Position numbers and translations under genes: made by a program. A model generated the notes under the pieces. It saw only the letters and a list, made by a program, of their open reading frames with translations. It did no database searches and was not told where the DNA came from. Positions 1 through 10,823 of a stretch of DNA of 47,500 bases are shown piece after piece; the stretch's first letter is position 1; the number at the start of each line of letters is the position of its first letter. The stretch is taken from positions 1,380,001-1,427,500 of the forward strand of contig JACVTC010000004.1 in assembly GCA_016946835.1 (NCBI GenBank). The letters are read 5' to 3'. The stretch comes from Neocallimastix lanati (nom. inval.). Lineage: Eukaryota; Neocallimastigomycota; Neocallimastigomycetes; Neocallimastigales; Neocallimastigaceae.

Positions 1-70
1 TTTATATCATTATTATTTTATATTCTTTAAAAAAAAAAACGACGATTATTTATTTATTAATTGTACTATC

Positions 71-101
<31 letters not shown>

Positions 102-164
102 GAGTGTGTGATTTTATTGCGTATTAAACTTTATTGTTATTATATATATATTTTTTTTTAAAAA

Positions 165-190
165 AAAATAAAATTTTGGTTTTCGTTTAT

Positions 191-232
<42 letters not shown>

Positions 233-346
233 AATATTTACAAATATATATATATATAAATATTATTGTATATATTTTTTAAAAGAAAAATAAAATCTTC
301 GGTTTTTGTTTATAGTTTTTAATATTTACAAATATATATATATATT
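165..346. repeat. Two diverged copies of a ~55-bp unit, one with an expanded T tract
   Basis: Copy one (about 165-262) and copy two (about 290-346) share the order AAAATyTTyGGTTTT, GTTTATAG, a T run, AATATTTACAAATATATATATAT. In copy two the T run is about 5 bases; in copy one it is about 42. The rest of the unit is well conserved. Confidence 0.6.
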
Positions 347-439
347 TTCGTTTTAAAAATTTTTATAATGTTTTAATTTTTTTTTATAAATGTTATTAAT
401 CACTTTTAATTGCTAAAAAAATACTTTGTAATTATTTTA

Positions 440-614
440 ATTTTTTGATAACCATATATACATCATTTTAAAATTTATTTTAATTTTTTTATAACTATAT
501 GTAAATTATCTTAAAAATTTTTTTCAATTATTTTGATAACCATATGTAAATTGTTTTAAAATTTTTTTCAATTTTTTTTGATAACCATGTGTAAATTGTT
601 TTAAAAAATATTTA
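440..614. repeat. 45-bp minisatellite, four copies
   Basis: A unit centred on GATAACCATATGTAAATT followed by a TTTTAAAAATTTTTTT stretch occurs four times, with cores starting near 447, 490, 535 and 580, a spacing of 43-45 bp. The last two copies are closest to each other. Non-coding. Confidence 0.7.
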
Positions 615-621
615 ATTTTTT

Positions 622-660
<39 letters not shown>

Positions 661-879
661 TAATTATATATTTATTAATATATAATTGTATTGAATTTTA
701 ACATTATTTAATTATGTAAGATTAATTTGTTTTAAATTTTAAAAATTACTTGTGTGTTTTTTAATAATTATTAAAATTATTTTTGTTCATTATTTTTTCT
801 TAAAATAAAAAAAAAAATTAGTATTGATTTGTTTTGTTTTAATAATTTTATCCTTAAATTAAAAATATTTATATATATA

Positions 880-917
<38 letters not shown>

Positions 918-1024
918 ATCATTATATATAAAAATTAAAAATATAAATACTTATTTATTAATTTTTTTTCAATGGTAGAATTTTTTTTTAATATTATTAC
1001 TGTTTTTTCATTTTATATTATTAA

Positions 1025-2741
1025 TTAATTTTTATCCTTTCCATTATTAATAACATCAACATTCCCATCATCATTATTTTCATTATTATTTTTATCATTA
1101 TTATTTCTAAATAAAAAATATTTACTTCGTCTATTAAAAAAAGAAGAATAGTAATGAACAGTTGAATATAAATTATGAATTATATTGGATGTTTTAGATG
1201 ATGACTTATTATTTTTAGATTCAATAGTACTTATTATATCTTGATTTTGGTTGTTAATAAACTTAGAATTTGCCTCTACTGGAGATTCAACTGTAGTGGC
1301 TGTTCTACTTTCAATAATGATTGAATTTTTAGTTAGTTTTGGTGGTATAATTTTTTGATTTTCTTTATTTTTATCAAATAAAGAAGCTGCTGATAAATTT
1401 TCTTTTTCATCGATGGTAGCTTTTTTGGTTTCCTTAAGTTCATACATTTCATCATTATCAAAATCATTATCAATTTCATAATTATTTCCTAAAGAATTTC
1501 CCTTTCTGTTGTTTTCGCCTTCGGTGTAATCATAAACAGCTGGAGAAGAAGTAGATAATCTTACATATTTTGGATTAGATTCATTATAATTTAATCTATT
1601 TTCTTCTGTTTCGATATAATATGGATCAGATGATGATTCAGAAATTTCGAAATCTTGTCCATATTCTTCGAAAGAGAAATTATTTTGTGAAGAAGAACAA
1701 TCACTTTCTGAATCAGCACCTTTTAAAGTGGTTGGAGGTAATTTATGAGTTGTTTCAAATGACTTTTTCTTCAAAATTGAATAATTTCTGTTTAAATTTT
1801 TGAATTTATTTTTATCCAATCCATCATCTTCTGAATCATCTTCTGAAGTTGAAGGAACTTCATCATAATAGTTAATTTCTTCTTCATCATCCTCTTCTTC
1901 AGCAACACTCTGCAAATATTCATTAAGGGCTGAATGCTGGAATCTTGTATTATATCTATAAGTCTCTTCTGGAATAATATTAATTGAAATACGTTGCTCA
2001 ACTTCATTATTGAATCTTAAATGTTTTTTGTTCTTTTTAACATTTAATTTATTATTATTATCTAAAGATATCTTTGCTTGCTTTAGATCTTCGATAGTTT
2101 TATGGAATTCATCAAGAGATGATTTTTTCAATGCTGACTTTAAATTAGTATTTGTATTGAAATTAGTTTGAGGTTTCTTTTCATTATCACTATGTAAATG
2201 CATTGGTCCATAAAGCCAACAAATATCACTATCTTTAAACCAATTTAATTCTGCTGGGTTTAATAAAGGAAGTGAATAACGTTGCTGGAACCATTTTCTC
2301 CAACTAGCATTCTTTTTTTTTTTTTTTTTTTAATATTATGATTGATGACAATTATTGTTTTTTAATTTAAAATATTCAATAATAAAATATAATTGTTTTA
2401 TAGTTAACACCTGTATTTATTATTTTACTTTTTTTTTATTTTTATTTTTTTTTTTTTTTTTTTTTTTTTTCATTTTATTCTTTGTATCTTTACTTTTACT
2501 TTTCTTATATATACTTGTATAGATATAAATAAAAATAAAATATATATTTTTTCATTTTTTCTTCTATATTTCATAAAATTATGTTATTTCTATTATATAT
2601 ACTTACTTCTAAACGACGACCATTAATCATTGTATTCTTATTTTTAGTCATTACTCTCCAACTTGTAGCTAAATCTAATTCATTACCCCAGCAGTAGGAT
2701 AAGTAATCAACATTATCAATTGGAGTACGTTTTCTTGACAT
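1025..2741 (-). CDS. Reg1/Hex2-like protein phosphatase 1 regulatory subunit
   Basis: Two exons, complement(2607..2741) and complement(1025..2311), joined in phase 0 across a 295-bp GT-AG intron, give about 473 residues. Residues ~8-81 match the fungal DUF1752 (PF08550) region of Reg1-type proteins: the YLSYCWGNELDLATSWR stretch, GRRLENASWRKW and a closing DICWLYGP; the join falls inside that motif, which supports the splice. A basic stretch at residues 142-152, HLRFNNEVEQR, resembles the RVxF-type PP1 docking site of yeast Reg1. The rest is acidic, Ser/Asn-rich and probably disordered. In yeast, Reg1 targets PP1 (Glc7) to the Snf1/AMPK pathway for glucose repression; the same role here is inferred. 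The start is the first in-frame ATG before the conserved domain. No lesion seen. Confidence 0.82.
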
Positions 2742-2776
2742 TATAGATATAAATTATTAAATTAAATAACTAAACT

Positions 2777-2822
<46 letters not shown>

Positions 2823-5800
2823 TGTATGAAATAGTGTATTGATATTAAAATTTATAAAAATTTTATTTATTTATTTTTTTAATGTCAACAAATAGATATA
2901 TAATAAAATTTTTATGATTCAATTTAAATAATATTATATGATATTATATGATATAAATGATATAATCTTATATTTTAAATTTTCAAATTATAATTCCTGT
3001 CATAAAAATATATATATTTAAATATGTAAAATAATATAAATTTTTAGTTATAATTAATAATAAGTTAATATAAGTTAAATATACTTTATTTTTATTTTTT
3101 TTTCAGAAGAATCAATATTATAATTTCAATATTACTTTATCATTTTTAAATTACATCATTTTTATTTAAAAGAATTAATTTTATCATTTTTATTTAAAAG
3201 AATAAATTTTATAATTAATTTCTATTATGTATTTTTTAATTATTTAACTTATTACCATAAATTTTAGTAAACATATAACCTTTTTTATTTCAAATTACTC
3301 ATTATTCTTTATTTTTATTTATTTTAGATTATATAATATATACTCTTTTTATTATTTAATAGAATCAAAATTATAATTTCTATTACTTTATTTTTATTTA
3401 AAAGAATCAATATTTTATTTATAATTAATTTCAATGATGTTAACATTATTTAAAACAATTCAAACTTTTAATTTTTTTAATTTATTATCATAAATATATA
3501 ACCTTTTTATTTGAATAAAATTAATTAAATCAATATATATTTTAGATTTTTTTTTAATTAAATCAAATTTACAATTTTATTTCATTATTTAATTTTATTT
3601 ATTATTTAATAGTATTAATTCGTATTAATTAAAATTAATATTAATGTATCAAATCTAATAATTACCATTATATCATATAATATCATTCTATAACGAAATT
3701 CACTTTTCCTTTAAAATTATAATACTATTTCAATTTAAAATGAATATTTTAAAAAGAAAATAATTATATTTTTTAAAGTATTTAAAAAAAAAAATTAAAA
3801 AAAAAAAAAAAGAAAAAGAAATTTATATATATTAAAAAGTATTGTAATATATTGTAATTAATTAAAATTTATATAATTAATTTATCCTTTCAAATTCAAA
3901 CTCTATATAAACTTTTTTTTATAATTAAAAAATATAAAATAAAGATATAAAGATTTTTAAGTTAATAATTTTTATCAATTATTCATTTTTTTTTATAATT
4001 ATTATTATTGTATTAATAATTATTATCTATTATTTATAAACACTAATAATTATTATAAAAAAAAAAGATTAATAATTATAAAAATCCACTAATTAAAAAA
4101 AAAAAATTATAATTATTTAAGGGTTATGTTATATATGAATAGATAATCATATGTATTATATACATTCTTGTTCTACAGTCTATATAGTTATGATATATTT
4201 GTTTCAAACTATTAATTTACCATATTATTTTTATATGAGGAAAAAGTAAATAAACGGTTAATTTAAATAAATATTATATTTATAGTAATTTAAATTGAGC
4301 TAATAGAAAACAAGCATATTGTTATATTTAGAATAATATATTGTAATACATTAAAATATTGAAATCATTTTTATTTTTTTTTTATTTTTTTTTATATATT
4401 TATATTAATTTAATATAAAAGATTAAATAAAATAATATTACAAATCCTTAAAAGACTGTTATAATTATTTAATCTTATATAATAATATTTATTTATCAAC
4501 TATTAAAATTAATATAATGCTAAAATTATTTATTAATTTATATTATTTTCTTTAATATTTAATATCTTTAATTACTTATTATTCTATTATTGTGTTATTC
4601 TATTATTTTATTATTCTAATATTCTATATATATAATATATATATATTTTTTTTTCGAATATTAAAATATAAAAATATATATATAAATTTAAATTTAATAA
4701 TAAAATATTCAATATTTCATGTTTTAATATATATATTCTTAATTTTTTTTTTATCTTTTTGTATTATATATGAGAATAACAAAAACATAAAATAACAAAT
4801 ATAAAAATATTTCACCTATTTATTTTATTTTATTTTATTTTGTTTTTATTAATGATTTAACTTTTATTATAATTTACATATTTATTTTATCTGCTTATTC
4901 ATTATTTATATACAAACATTTTTTTTAATAATAAATTATTTGATTGATTAATCAGTTATAGTTTTAACAGTACCATAGTTATAGAATTAAAAATTTCTTT
5001 TTTATTTTTTATTTTTTTTTTTTTTTAAGTTTATTATTTTTTTTAACTATTTTAAGTCCTTTTTTTTTTTTTTTTTTTTTTTTTTCTCTCTATTATTTCT
5101 CATAATCCTAAATTATAAATATATCTTTGAATTATACAAATTTAAAAAAATATGGCAAAAAATTCAATAAGAGTCTGATACATTTAAGAGAGAGTGGAGG
5201 CCCTGTTGTCTTCTCTCCTCTCCTTAATACCAGTCAAAAAAGAAAAAAAGGATTATATAATCAATTCATATATATTAATTTATATATAATTTATATATAT
5301 TTATATTTATTTATTATAAACTAAACTAAAATAAAATTTTGGTTATTTTAAATTATTTATTCATTTATTTATTAATTTATTAATTTATCTATTTATTATT
5401 TTATTTATTCATTTATTTATTAACTGTTAAATTAATTTTATTTATTTAAAAGTTCAAAAAAATTTTATCAGATAATAATTCTAATACAGTTTTAATTTTA
5501 ATAATTTTGAAATATCAATATAAAATAATATATTATTAATATATATGAATATGTCTCACAATTTGTAATTTTAATATATTATAACAAAAAACATATAATT
5601 AATAATAAAAAGAATTTTATTTTTTTAATATATATAATTATGTTATTATATATATAAAAAATATAGAAAATATAAATATATAATTATTATAATATTATTA
5701 TAATTATTAGTTAATTTGTTTATTTAATTTTTTGTAATAATTAATAACTATTAATAAATAAATGAATAAATAAATATAAATAAATAAATAAATAAATAAA

Positions 5801-5826
5801 TATATATATTTATGAATGAATTAAAT
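2742..5826. other. A/T desert between Reg1-like gene and LINE remnants
   Basis: No supportable gene. The first few hundred bases are upstream of the leftward Reg1-like gene and should hold its promoter. Between 3110 and 3430 a phrase like TTTTTATTTAAAAGAAT(C/A)AA recurs several times in degenerate form. A small island of higher GC at 5165-5235 (purine tract AAGAGAGAGTGGAGG, then a pyrimidine stretch) stands out and resembles a site at 19017; it may be a scar of a mobile element. Short open frames here consist of Tyr/Ile/Phe/Leu from A/T composition only. Confidence 0.6.
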
Positions 5827-6610
5827 AAAATTGCTAATAATGGACATTTGTGTTATAAGAAATTCATTTTACAACATATCAAGGTATCAAGTTCCAGATT
5901 TAGAAGTAAAATTGGAATTAAAAGTAAAACTAATAAATTTACCACAGATAACTTTTTTTTTTTTTTTTTTTTTTTTTTAGTCCAGGATTAGATTACACTT
6001 TGTAATTAATAAAAGTGTTTTTGTTAAACCTCTCAAAAAGTAACTTAAGAGATCTACTAAAGATTGTTATTGTATTGGCAAGATATTCCGCAAGCCCCAA
6101 AATATATGGAATAGTAGACCTGTGAACTTTTTAGGAGTTGTTCATTTAAATGTCTCTGTTCCCCAAGTATCGAATTATAGCTCATCTAAAGCTGAAATTC
6201 CACCAAGAAGGAATATATAAAATACAAGTTAATGAAATTTTCATATTTTAAAATATTAGAATAAGAAGGAAGTAAGGAAAGACTATAAAAAGATTCCAAT
6301 CCGTTAAATAATGTCTTAAATATAAGCTTTGGAGTGAATCAATCTCCTACATTTTCATTATACAATAGCTATATGAGAGTTTAAATAAAACTATAGAAAA
6401 ATACATATACAAAATGATGCTAAATTAAAAAAAAATACAACAGATTCATTACAATGATAATATGTAGAAACTACATGATATTATTAATTATACAACTCCA
6501 ATGCTACTACATATCCAGCTTAAAACAATGCAAAACATCAGGTTCACTTTCAACAGTCTTCCAGTATTCCAATTTACACTCTTCATACTTGAAGCCACTT
6601 TAGAAAAGAT
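5827..6610 (-). pseudogene. Degenerate LINE-type retrotransposon fragment
   Basis: Read on the minus strand in shifting frames, this stretch gives fragments typical of the post-catalytic reverse transcriptase and thumb region of a non-LTR element, for example a GG-x-ALDELY-type segment around 6205-6170 with ILGEQR just after it. The same segment recurs in the copy at 7390-8150 (GGALALNELHFDIMGKRE), so the two regions are related. Stops and frameshifts interrupt every frame, and a poly(T) tract (about 28 bases) sits at 5952-5979. Higher GC than the surroundings also marks it as former coding DNA. It is dead; the LINE clade cannot be named from this. Confidence 0.5.
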
Positions 6611-6904
6611 TTTTTTTTTTAGACTAGGAAGAGAATACATTTCCATTGCTTTATTAAATAGATTATAATATTTTTATATACTATATTTATTTTAATTTTT
6701 TTTAAAAAAAAGAAAAAATACATTATATAATTAAAAGATAAAAAAAAATGTATGTGTATGTAAAAGATTAAGTAAAATATAAAATAATAAAAATAAAATA
6801 AAACAAAAGCAAAATTTAAATTATCATAGAAAATTTAATGCAATAAAGAATAAAAAAATAAGTTCAAAAGTTAAAAAAAAAATTCTACATAATGTATAGT
6901 ATGT

Positions 6905-7150
6905 GTAGTAACATGTTCACCAGTTAAATCTAAAATAATAAAACAAAGAAGTAACATCTTTAAAATAGATAGTGATGGGATCCACTAAACTCTCCCCTGA
7001 ACCACAAGAAAGATCATCACAAGTTGAATTACTTATTATAAGTTCTGTGTTCGGAACTGTGTTGTTAGTTAATTGTGTATTGATGAGAATTAACAGAACT
7101 TCTATCTGCACTATTCCTTTGCCATATCGGTTCGACGTCGGCACTCTTGG
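6905..7150 (-). pseudogene. Possible LINE C-terminal fragment
   Basis: The minus-strand frame from 7144 to 6917 encodes 75 residues containing CDDLSCGSGESLVDPITIYFK. This recalls the Cys-x2-Cys...His/Cys zinc-binding tail after the reverse transcriptase in many LINEs, with some positions lost. The GC content is higher than in the flanking DNA. It lies between two better LINE fragments. No function can be assigned; it could equally be a remnant of some other gene. Confidence 0.3.
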
Positions 7151-7306
7151 TAATTGATACCAAAAGACAAGTCATTTATATTAACCCAACAACAAAAAAA
7201 AAAAAAAAGAAAAAGTAAAGTTTATAATATTTTTTATATATAAAATAAGATTATTTAAAAAAATATATATACTTTTAATATAATAAATATTATTTTATAT
7301 TAGCTT

Positions 7307-7387
7307 CATTTTAATTTTCATTTCATGATATATTAATGGATTGTATAATTATATAATTAAATAATTTATTTACTCTTAGTTTTTATT
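7307..7387. repeat. Direct repeat copy A flanking LINE fragment (empty site)
   Basis: About 80 bases from TTTTAATTTTCATTTCATGATATATTAATGG to ACTCTTAGTTTTTATT recur at 8168-8296 with few differences apart from a poly(T) tract present only in the second copy. The two copies bracket the LINE fragment at 7390-8150. Confidence 0.8.
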
Positions 7388-7389
7388 TT

Positions 7390-7620
7390 ATTTTTTTTCT
7401 TAGACTTAGAGAAAAGCTAGGTACACTAACACCACAACATGAGCAACATTTAAGGCAATCTTCTGAGACTATTTTTCTTTTAATGGAAATACTAATGTCA
7501 AATTTAAAGCCATACCAAATTCGAGAAATCCAAAAGAATCCCAATTGATATTTAGGATATTGAAATGTTAAGTCTTTGATTTCTGAAATAAATCCAAAAT
7601 CATTCTTCTTGTAAATAATT

Positions 7621-7670
<50 letters not shown>

Positions 7671-8155
7671 CTTTTGAGGATTTGAAGACATCTCTTTCTC
7701 AATAAAACTTTTTTATTTCACTTGTTTTTTTTACCATTTAATTTCTTATCCAAAGTCCTTGATTCTTTAGTCCATGAGTAATGTGACATAGTAGGAATAT
7801 TATTAGTGAGATGATTAATAATACATGATGAGTTTTTCCATTTTTTAAAGCAGCGTAATTGAGATATTGCACAGATAGCTGAAAGAGGAGGTATTCTCAA
7901 TTCACAAGTAATATTATAGAGACTAACATAAGAATTACAAGATTTAAATCCATAACTCCAATAAAGTCCTCTCTCTTCCCCATTATATCGAAATGTAGCT
8001 CATTTAAAGCTAAAGCTCCACCAAGAAGGAACAAGTATATATTAATGATTGATATAATCATCAAAATCAGAAATAGAGTCATAGAAAGAAAGATGATTAA
8101 ACATTCTAATCTTCCTAGCGAACAAAATATAGAGGTCATTGATGAAGTTTAGAAA
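7390..8155 (-). pseudogene. LINE-type retrotransposon C-terminal fragment
   Basis: Reading the minus strand from 8155 down, and changing frame several times, gives LGRLECLIIF, GGALALNELHFDIMGKRED, then LRIPPLSAICAISQLRCFKKWKNS with MSHYSWTKESRTL, and finally CLKCCSCCGVSVPSF. This order (post-RT segment, a conserved IPPLSA...RCF..W block, and a terminal Cys-rich zinc-knuckle-like tail) is what the 3' half of non-LTR retrotransposon ORF2 looks like. A poly(T) tract of about 48 bases at 7621-7668 interrupts it. There is no intact frame longer than about 100 residues, so it is a relic. Confidence 0.6.
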
Positions 8156-8167
8156 ATTCCATCTAAA

Positions 8168-8196
8168 GTTTAATTTTATTTTCATGATATATTAAT

Positions 8197-8240
<44 letters not shown>

Positions 8241-8296
8241 TTAATGGATTGTATTATTATATAATTAAATAATTTATTTACTCTTAGTTTTTATTA
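8168..8296. repeat. Direct repeat copy B (carries poly(T) insertion)
   Basis: Second copy of the repeat at 7307-7387. The match runs on both sides of the poly(T) tract at 8198-8237. Confidence 0.8.
8188..8247. mobile_element. Poly(T) tract with 9-bp target-site duplication
   Basis: A run of about 40 T (8198-8237) is bounded by ATATTAATG on the left (8189-8197) and ATATTAATG on the right (8238-8246). Copy A at 7330-7338 has ATATTAATG once and no T tract. The simplest reading is that a poly(A)-tailed, maximally 5'-truncated retroposon, or just its tail, inserted on the minus strand and duplicated 9 bp of target. Slippage alone does not explain the duplicated 9-mer. Confidence 0.6.
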
Positions 8297-8382
8297 AAAT
8301 AAATAAATAATATATATATATCAATATACATATTGACACATTAATATATTTATATTTATATTTATATTTATATGTAAACATA

Positions 8383-8385
8383 TAA

Positions 8386-8440
<55 letters not shown>

Positions 8441-8441
8441 T
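8383..8441. repeat. (ATT)n microsatellite
   Basis: Uninterrupted ATT/TTA array of about 19 units downstream of the LRR pseudogene. Confidence 0.9.
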
Positions 8442-8782
8442 TATTTTACTTTTTTAATTAGTTCTATAAAAATAATAGATAAATATTAATTAATTGATAT
8501 TAATTATGTTATTACAAAACAATTATTTTAAAAAATTTACATTATTTAATTATTTATTCAATTATATTATTATATTTTTAAAGAAATAACTTTGAACTAT
8601 ATAAAATAAAATAAAATAAAAAAAGTTTATAAATATATAAATATAAAAAGTTCGTTTATCATAATATTAATATATTTGATATATTAAAATAGTGATAAAT
8701 AATTGATTTTCTTTATATCATTTTATATCATTATATATATATATATATATATATATATTTTTTTTAATTTTTAATATTCCTA

Positions 8783-9056
8783 ATTACAATGACCAAATTC
8801 AGATTGACATCCGGCTCCCCAGTATTTATCATCTGTACCACACCATCCATATTTACTACAACATTGTCCAGAGGGACATTAACCATATTTTTTACCACAT
8901 CTACCTTTGACATAGACAATTTTACTATTACATTTTCCAAATTCAGATTGACATCCATTAGTAGTGGTACAATAACCATTACCGGTACCACACCATACAT
9001 ATTTATTACAACATTTATTATTATTTGGACATTTACCATCGATTATACCACATTTA
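8783..9056 (-). other. Two tandem CBM18 (hevein-like) chitin-binding modules
   Basis: Part of the last exon of the LRR gene. Module one (about 9056-8925) has all eight Cys: KCGIIDGKCPNNNKCC, then YVWCG, GYC, GCQSEFGKC. Module two (about 8912-8785) reads RCGKKYG-stop-CPSGQCC, SKYGWCG, then [14 protein letters not shown]: a TAA interrupts it and the Cys expected before GAGC is Trp. CBM18 binds chitin/N-acetylglucosamine, probably fungal cell wall here. The module frame is shifted by one base relative to the preceding LRR, so no intact protein could contain both. Confidence 0.85.
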
Positions 9057-9141
9057 AGATTTCTAGATTTTTAAGATTTCCTAAAGAATTTGGTATTTTT
9101 TTAATTTTATTACTATATAAATCACTATATATTAATAAATA

Positions 9142-9188
<47 letters not shown>

Positions 9189-10202
9189 AATAATAATATA
9201 ATATTATATAAATATGTATTATATTAATATATATCAAATAATTTTATTATTAATATAAAGGTAATAATACTTACAGTGTTTTAAGATTTTTAAAATTTTC
9301 TAAAGAATCTGGAATTTTTTAAATATTATTATCACTGAAATCACTATATATTTTTAATTAAAAAAAGAACAAAAGAATGTATATTTAATAATAGTTAATA
9401 TTAATATTTGCAAAAGTAATCATATATAATAATAATAAATTTATTAAAATATAGATAAAAAATAAAATATTATTGTAATTCAGTTCTTGAAGATTTTCAA
9501 GATTAGTTATTGATTCTGGGATTGAAGTTAATTTATTTAAAGAAATTTTACTAATAATTAAATATATTTAATCATAAATTTGTAATATTTATTATTTAAT
9601 ACATTTTTTTATACTTTAAAATATATATTATAATATAAAAATTATATTACAGTTTTTCAAGATTTTTAAGTTTATCTATGGATTCTGGAATGGATGGTAA
9701 TTTATTCGAAGTAATTGTCATAATAAAATTTTAATTTTTTATTGTTTATTTTTATTTTTTTTTTATTTATTTATTTTTTTTTTGTATTTAAGTATACAAA
9801 TTTTTATAATTATTATTATTATTATTATTATTTTATTTTTTTTTTATTTAATTATTTTTATTATATTTTAAAAAATGAATTATTAGTAATATTTACAATT
9901 CTTTTAATTGAGTTAAAGCTAAAATATCATCTGGAAAACGCTTTAAGGAATTTCTATAGTTACTATCGAGGATTCTGTTATAATATTCATATTTTTAAAA
10001 TATAGATTGAATATATTTAAAAATTTATAATTTTTAATATTAAAATGAAAAATAAAATTATTAAACATATATAAATAATTTATTAATGATAATAATAAAA
10101 AATTCAAATTTTTACAATGATGAAAGTTTACTAAGATTTTTTAATGAATCAAAATTTATATCTTTAAAGTTAATATCATTTAATATCCTAGGGGAGTATT
10201 AG

Positions 10203-10233
<31 letters not shown>

Positions 10234-10535
10234 TAATAATATATATACAAATTAGTTATAATGCATTAATTTTACTGTTAATGAATATTTTTATTTATTT
10301 AATTTTTTAAATTATTTATTAACTTACAATTCTTCAATTTCGGTTAATTTGCCAATTTCATTAATACGTTTTTGATGATCATTTTGTTCAAATAAATCAA
10401 GTTTTCTATTTTAATAAATTTATTTTATTGAAATTAAAAATAATTAAAAGTTTTATTAATATTTAATAAATTATATTTAAATTTAAATGATTCTATATTT
10501 TAAAAAATAAAATACATTATAATATTAATAATTAC

Positions 10536-10823
10536 AAGATTCTTATTTTCCCCTTATTATTAGTATTACAGGTATTAACTATACTTTCATAACTACCAGA
10601 TTCTTCTCCTTCTAAATAATTATATAGTTTATCACATTCATTTGAACTATCATTGATTTCGGAATTACATAGTTCAAACAAATATCCATCTTTTTCATCT
10701 GAATTTCTTAAACATTCTATATTTTTTGCTCTACATAAATTATAATTCTTATTGTATGTACATTTCTCGAGACTCTCATTTGTTAATGCTTTCCCTTTAA
10801 GGTCTACATTAAATTCTAAGTAT
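10536..10823 (-). other. Cys-rich module 1 of the LRR gene (single exon)
   Basis: A 288-nt exon between LRR exons. It encodes about 95 residues with landmarks KALTNESLEKCTYNKNYNLC, AKNIECL, FELCNSE, SNECDKLYNYLEG and GSYESIVNTC. Six Cys. It is bounded by the same phase-2 introns as the LRR exons. About half its residues match the module at 13080-13379, so it was duplicated with its flanking LRRs. I do not recognise the family; a capping or spacer domain between LRR blocks is a guess. Confidence 0.7.

Larger units (their letters stand above)
1..1024. other. A/T-rich intergenic segment
   Basis: No coding signal is visible on either strand. The segment is almost entirely A and T, with ATT runs near 75-105 and poly(T) tracts near 190-231, 625-649 and 885-914. 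It holds two repeat families, listed separately. It lies downstream of the Reg1-like gene, which is transcribed leftwards and ends at 1025, so the end of that gene's 3' UTR probably falls here; no polyadenylation site can be fixed in such composition. Confidence 0.7.

Noticed and set aside
1621-2007. Open frames on other frames and strands within the Reg1-like gene
   Set aside because: They overlap a well-supported conserved coding exon and are compositional shadows.
4592-4795. Tyr/Ile/Phe-rich short frame that could be read as a membrane peptide
   Set aside because: Pure A/T composition in intergenic DNA yields many such frames; nothing conserved.
8789-9190. 133-codon plus-strand frame rich in Thr/Ile/Phe
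   Set aside because: Antisense of the CBM18 exon; the Cys pattern is on the minus strand.
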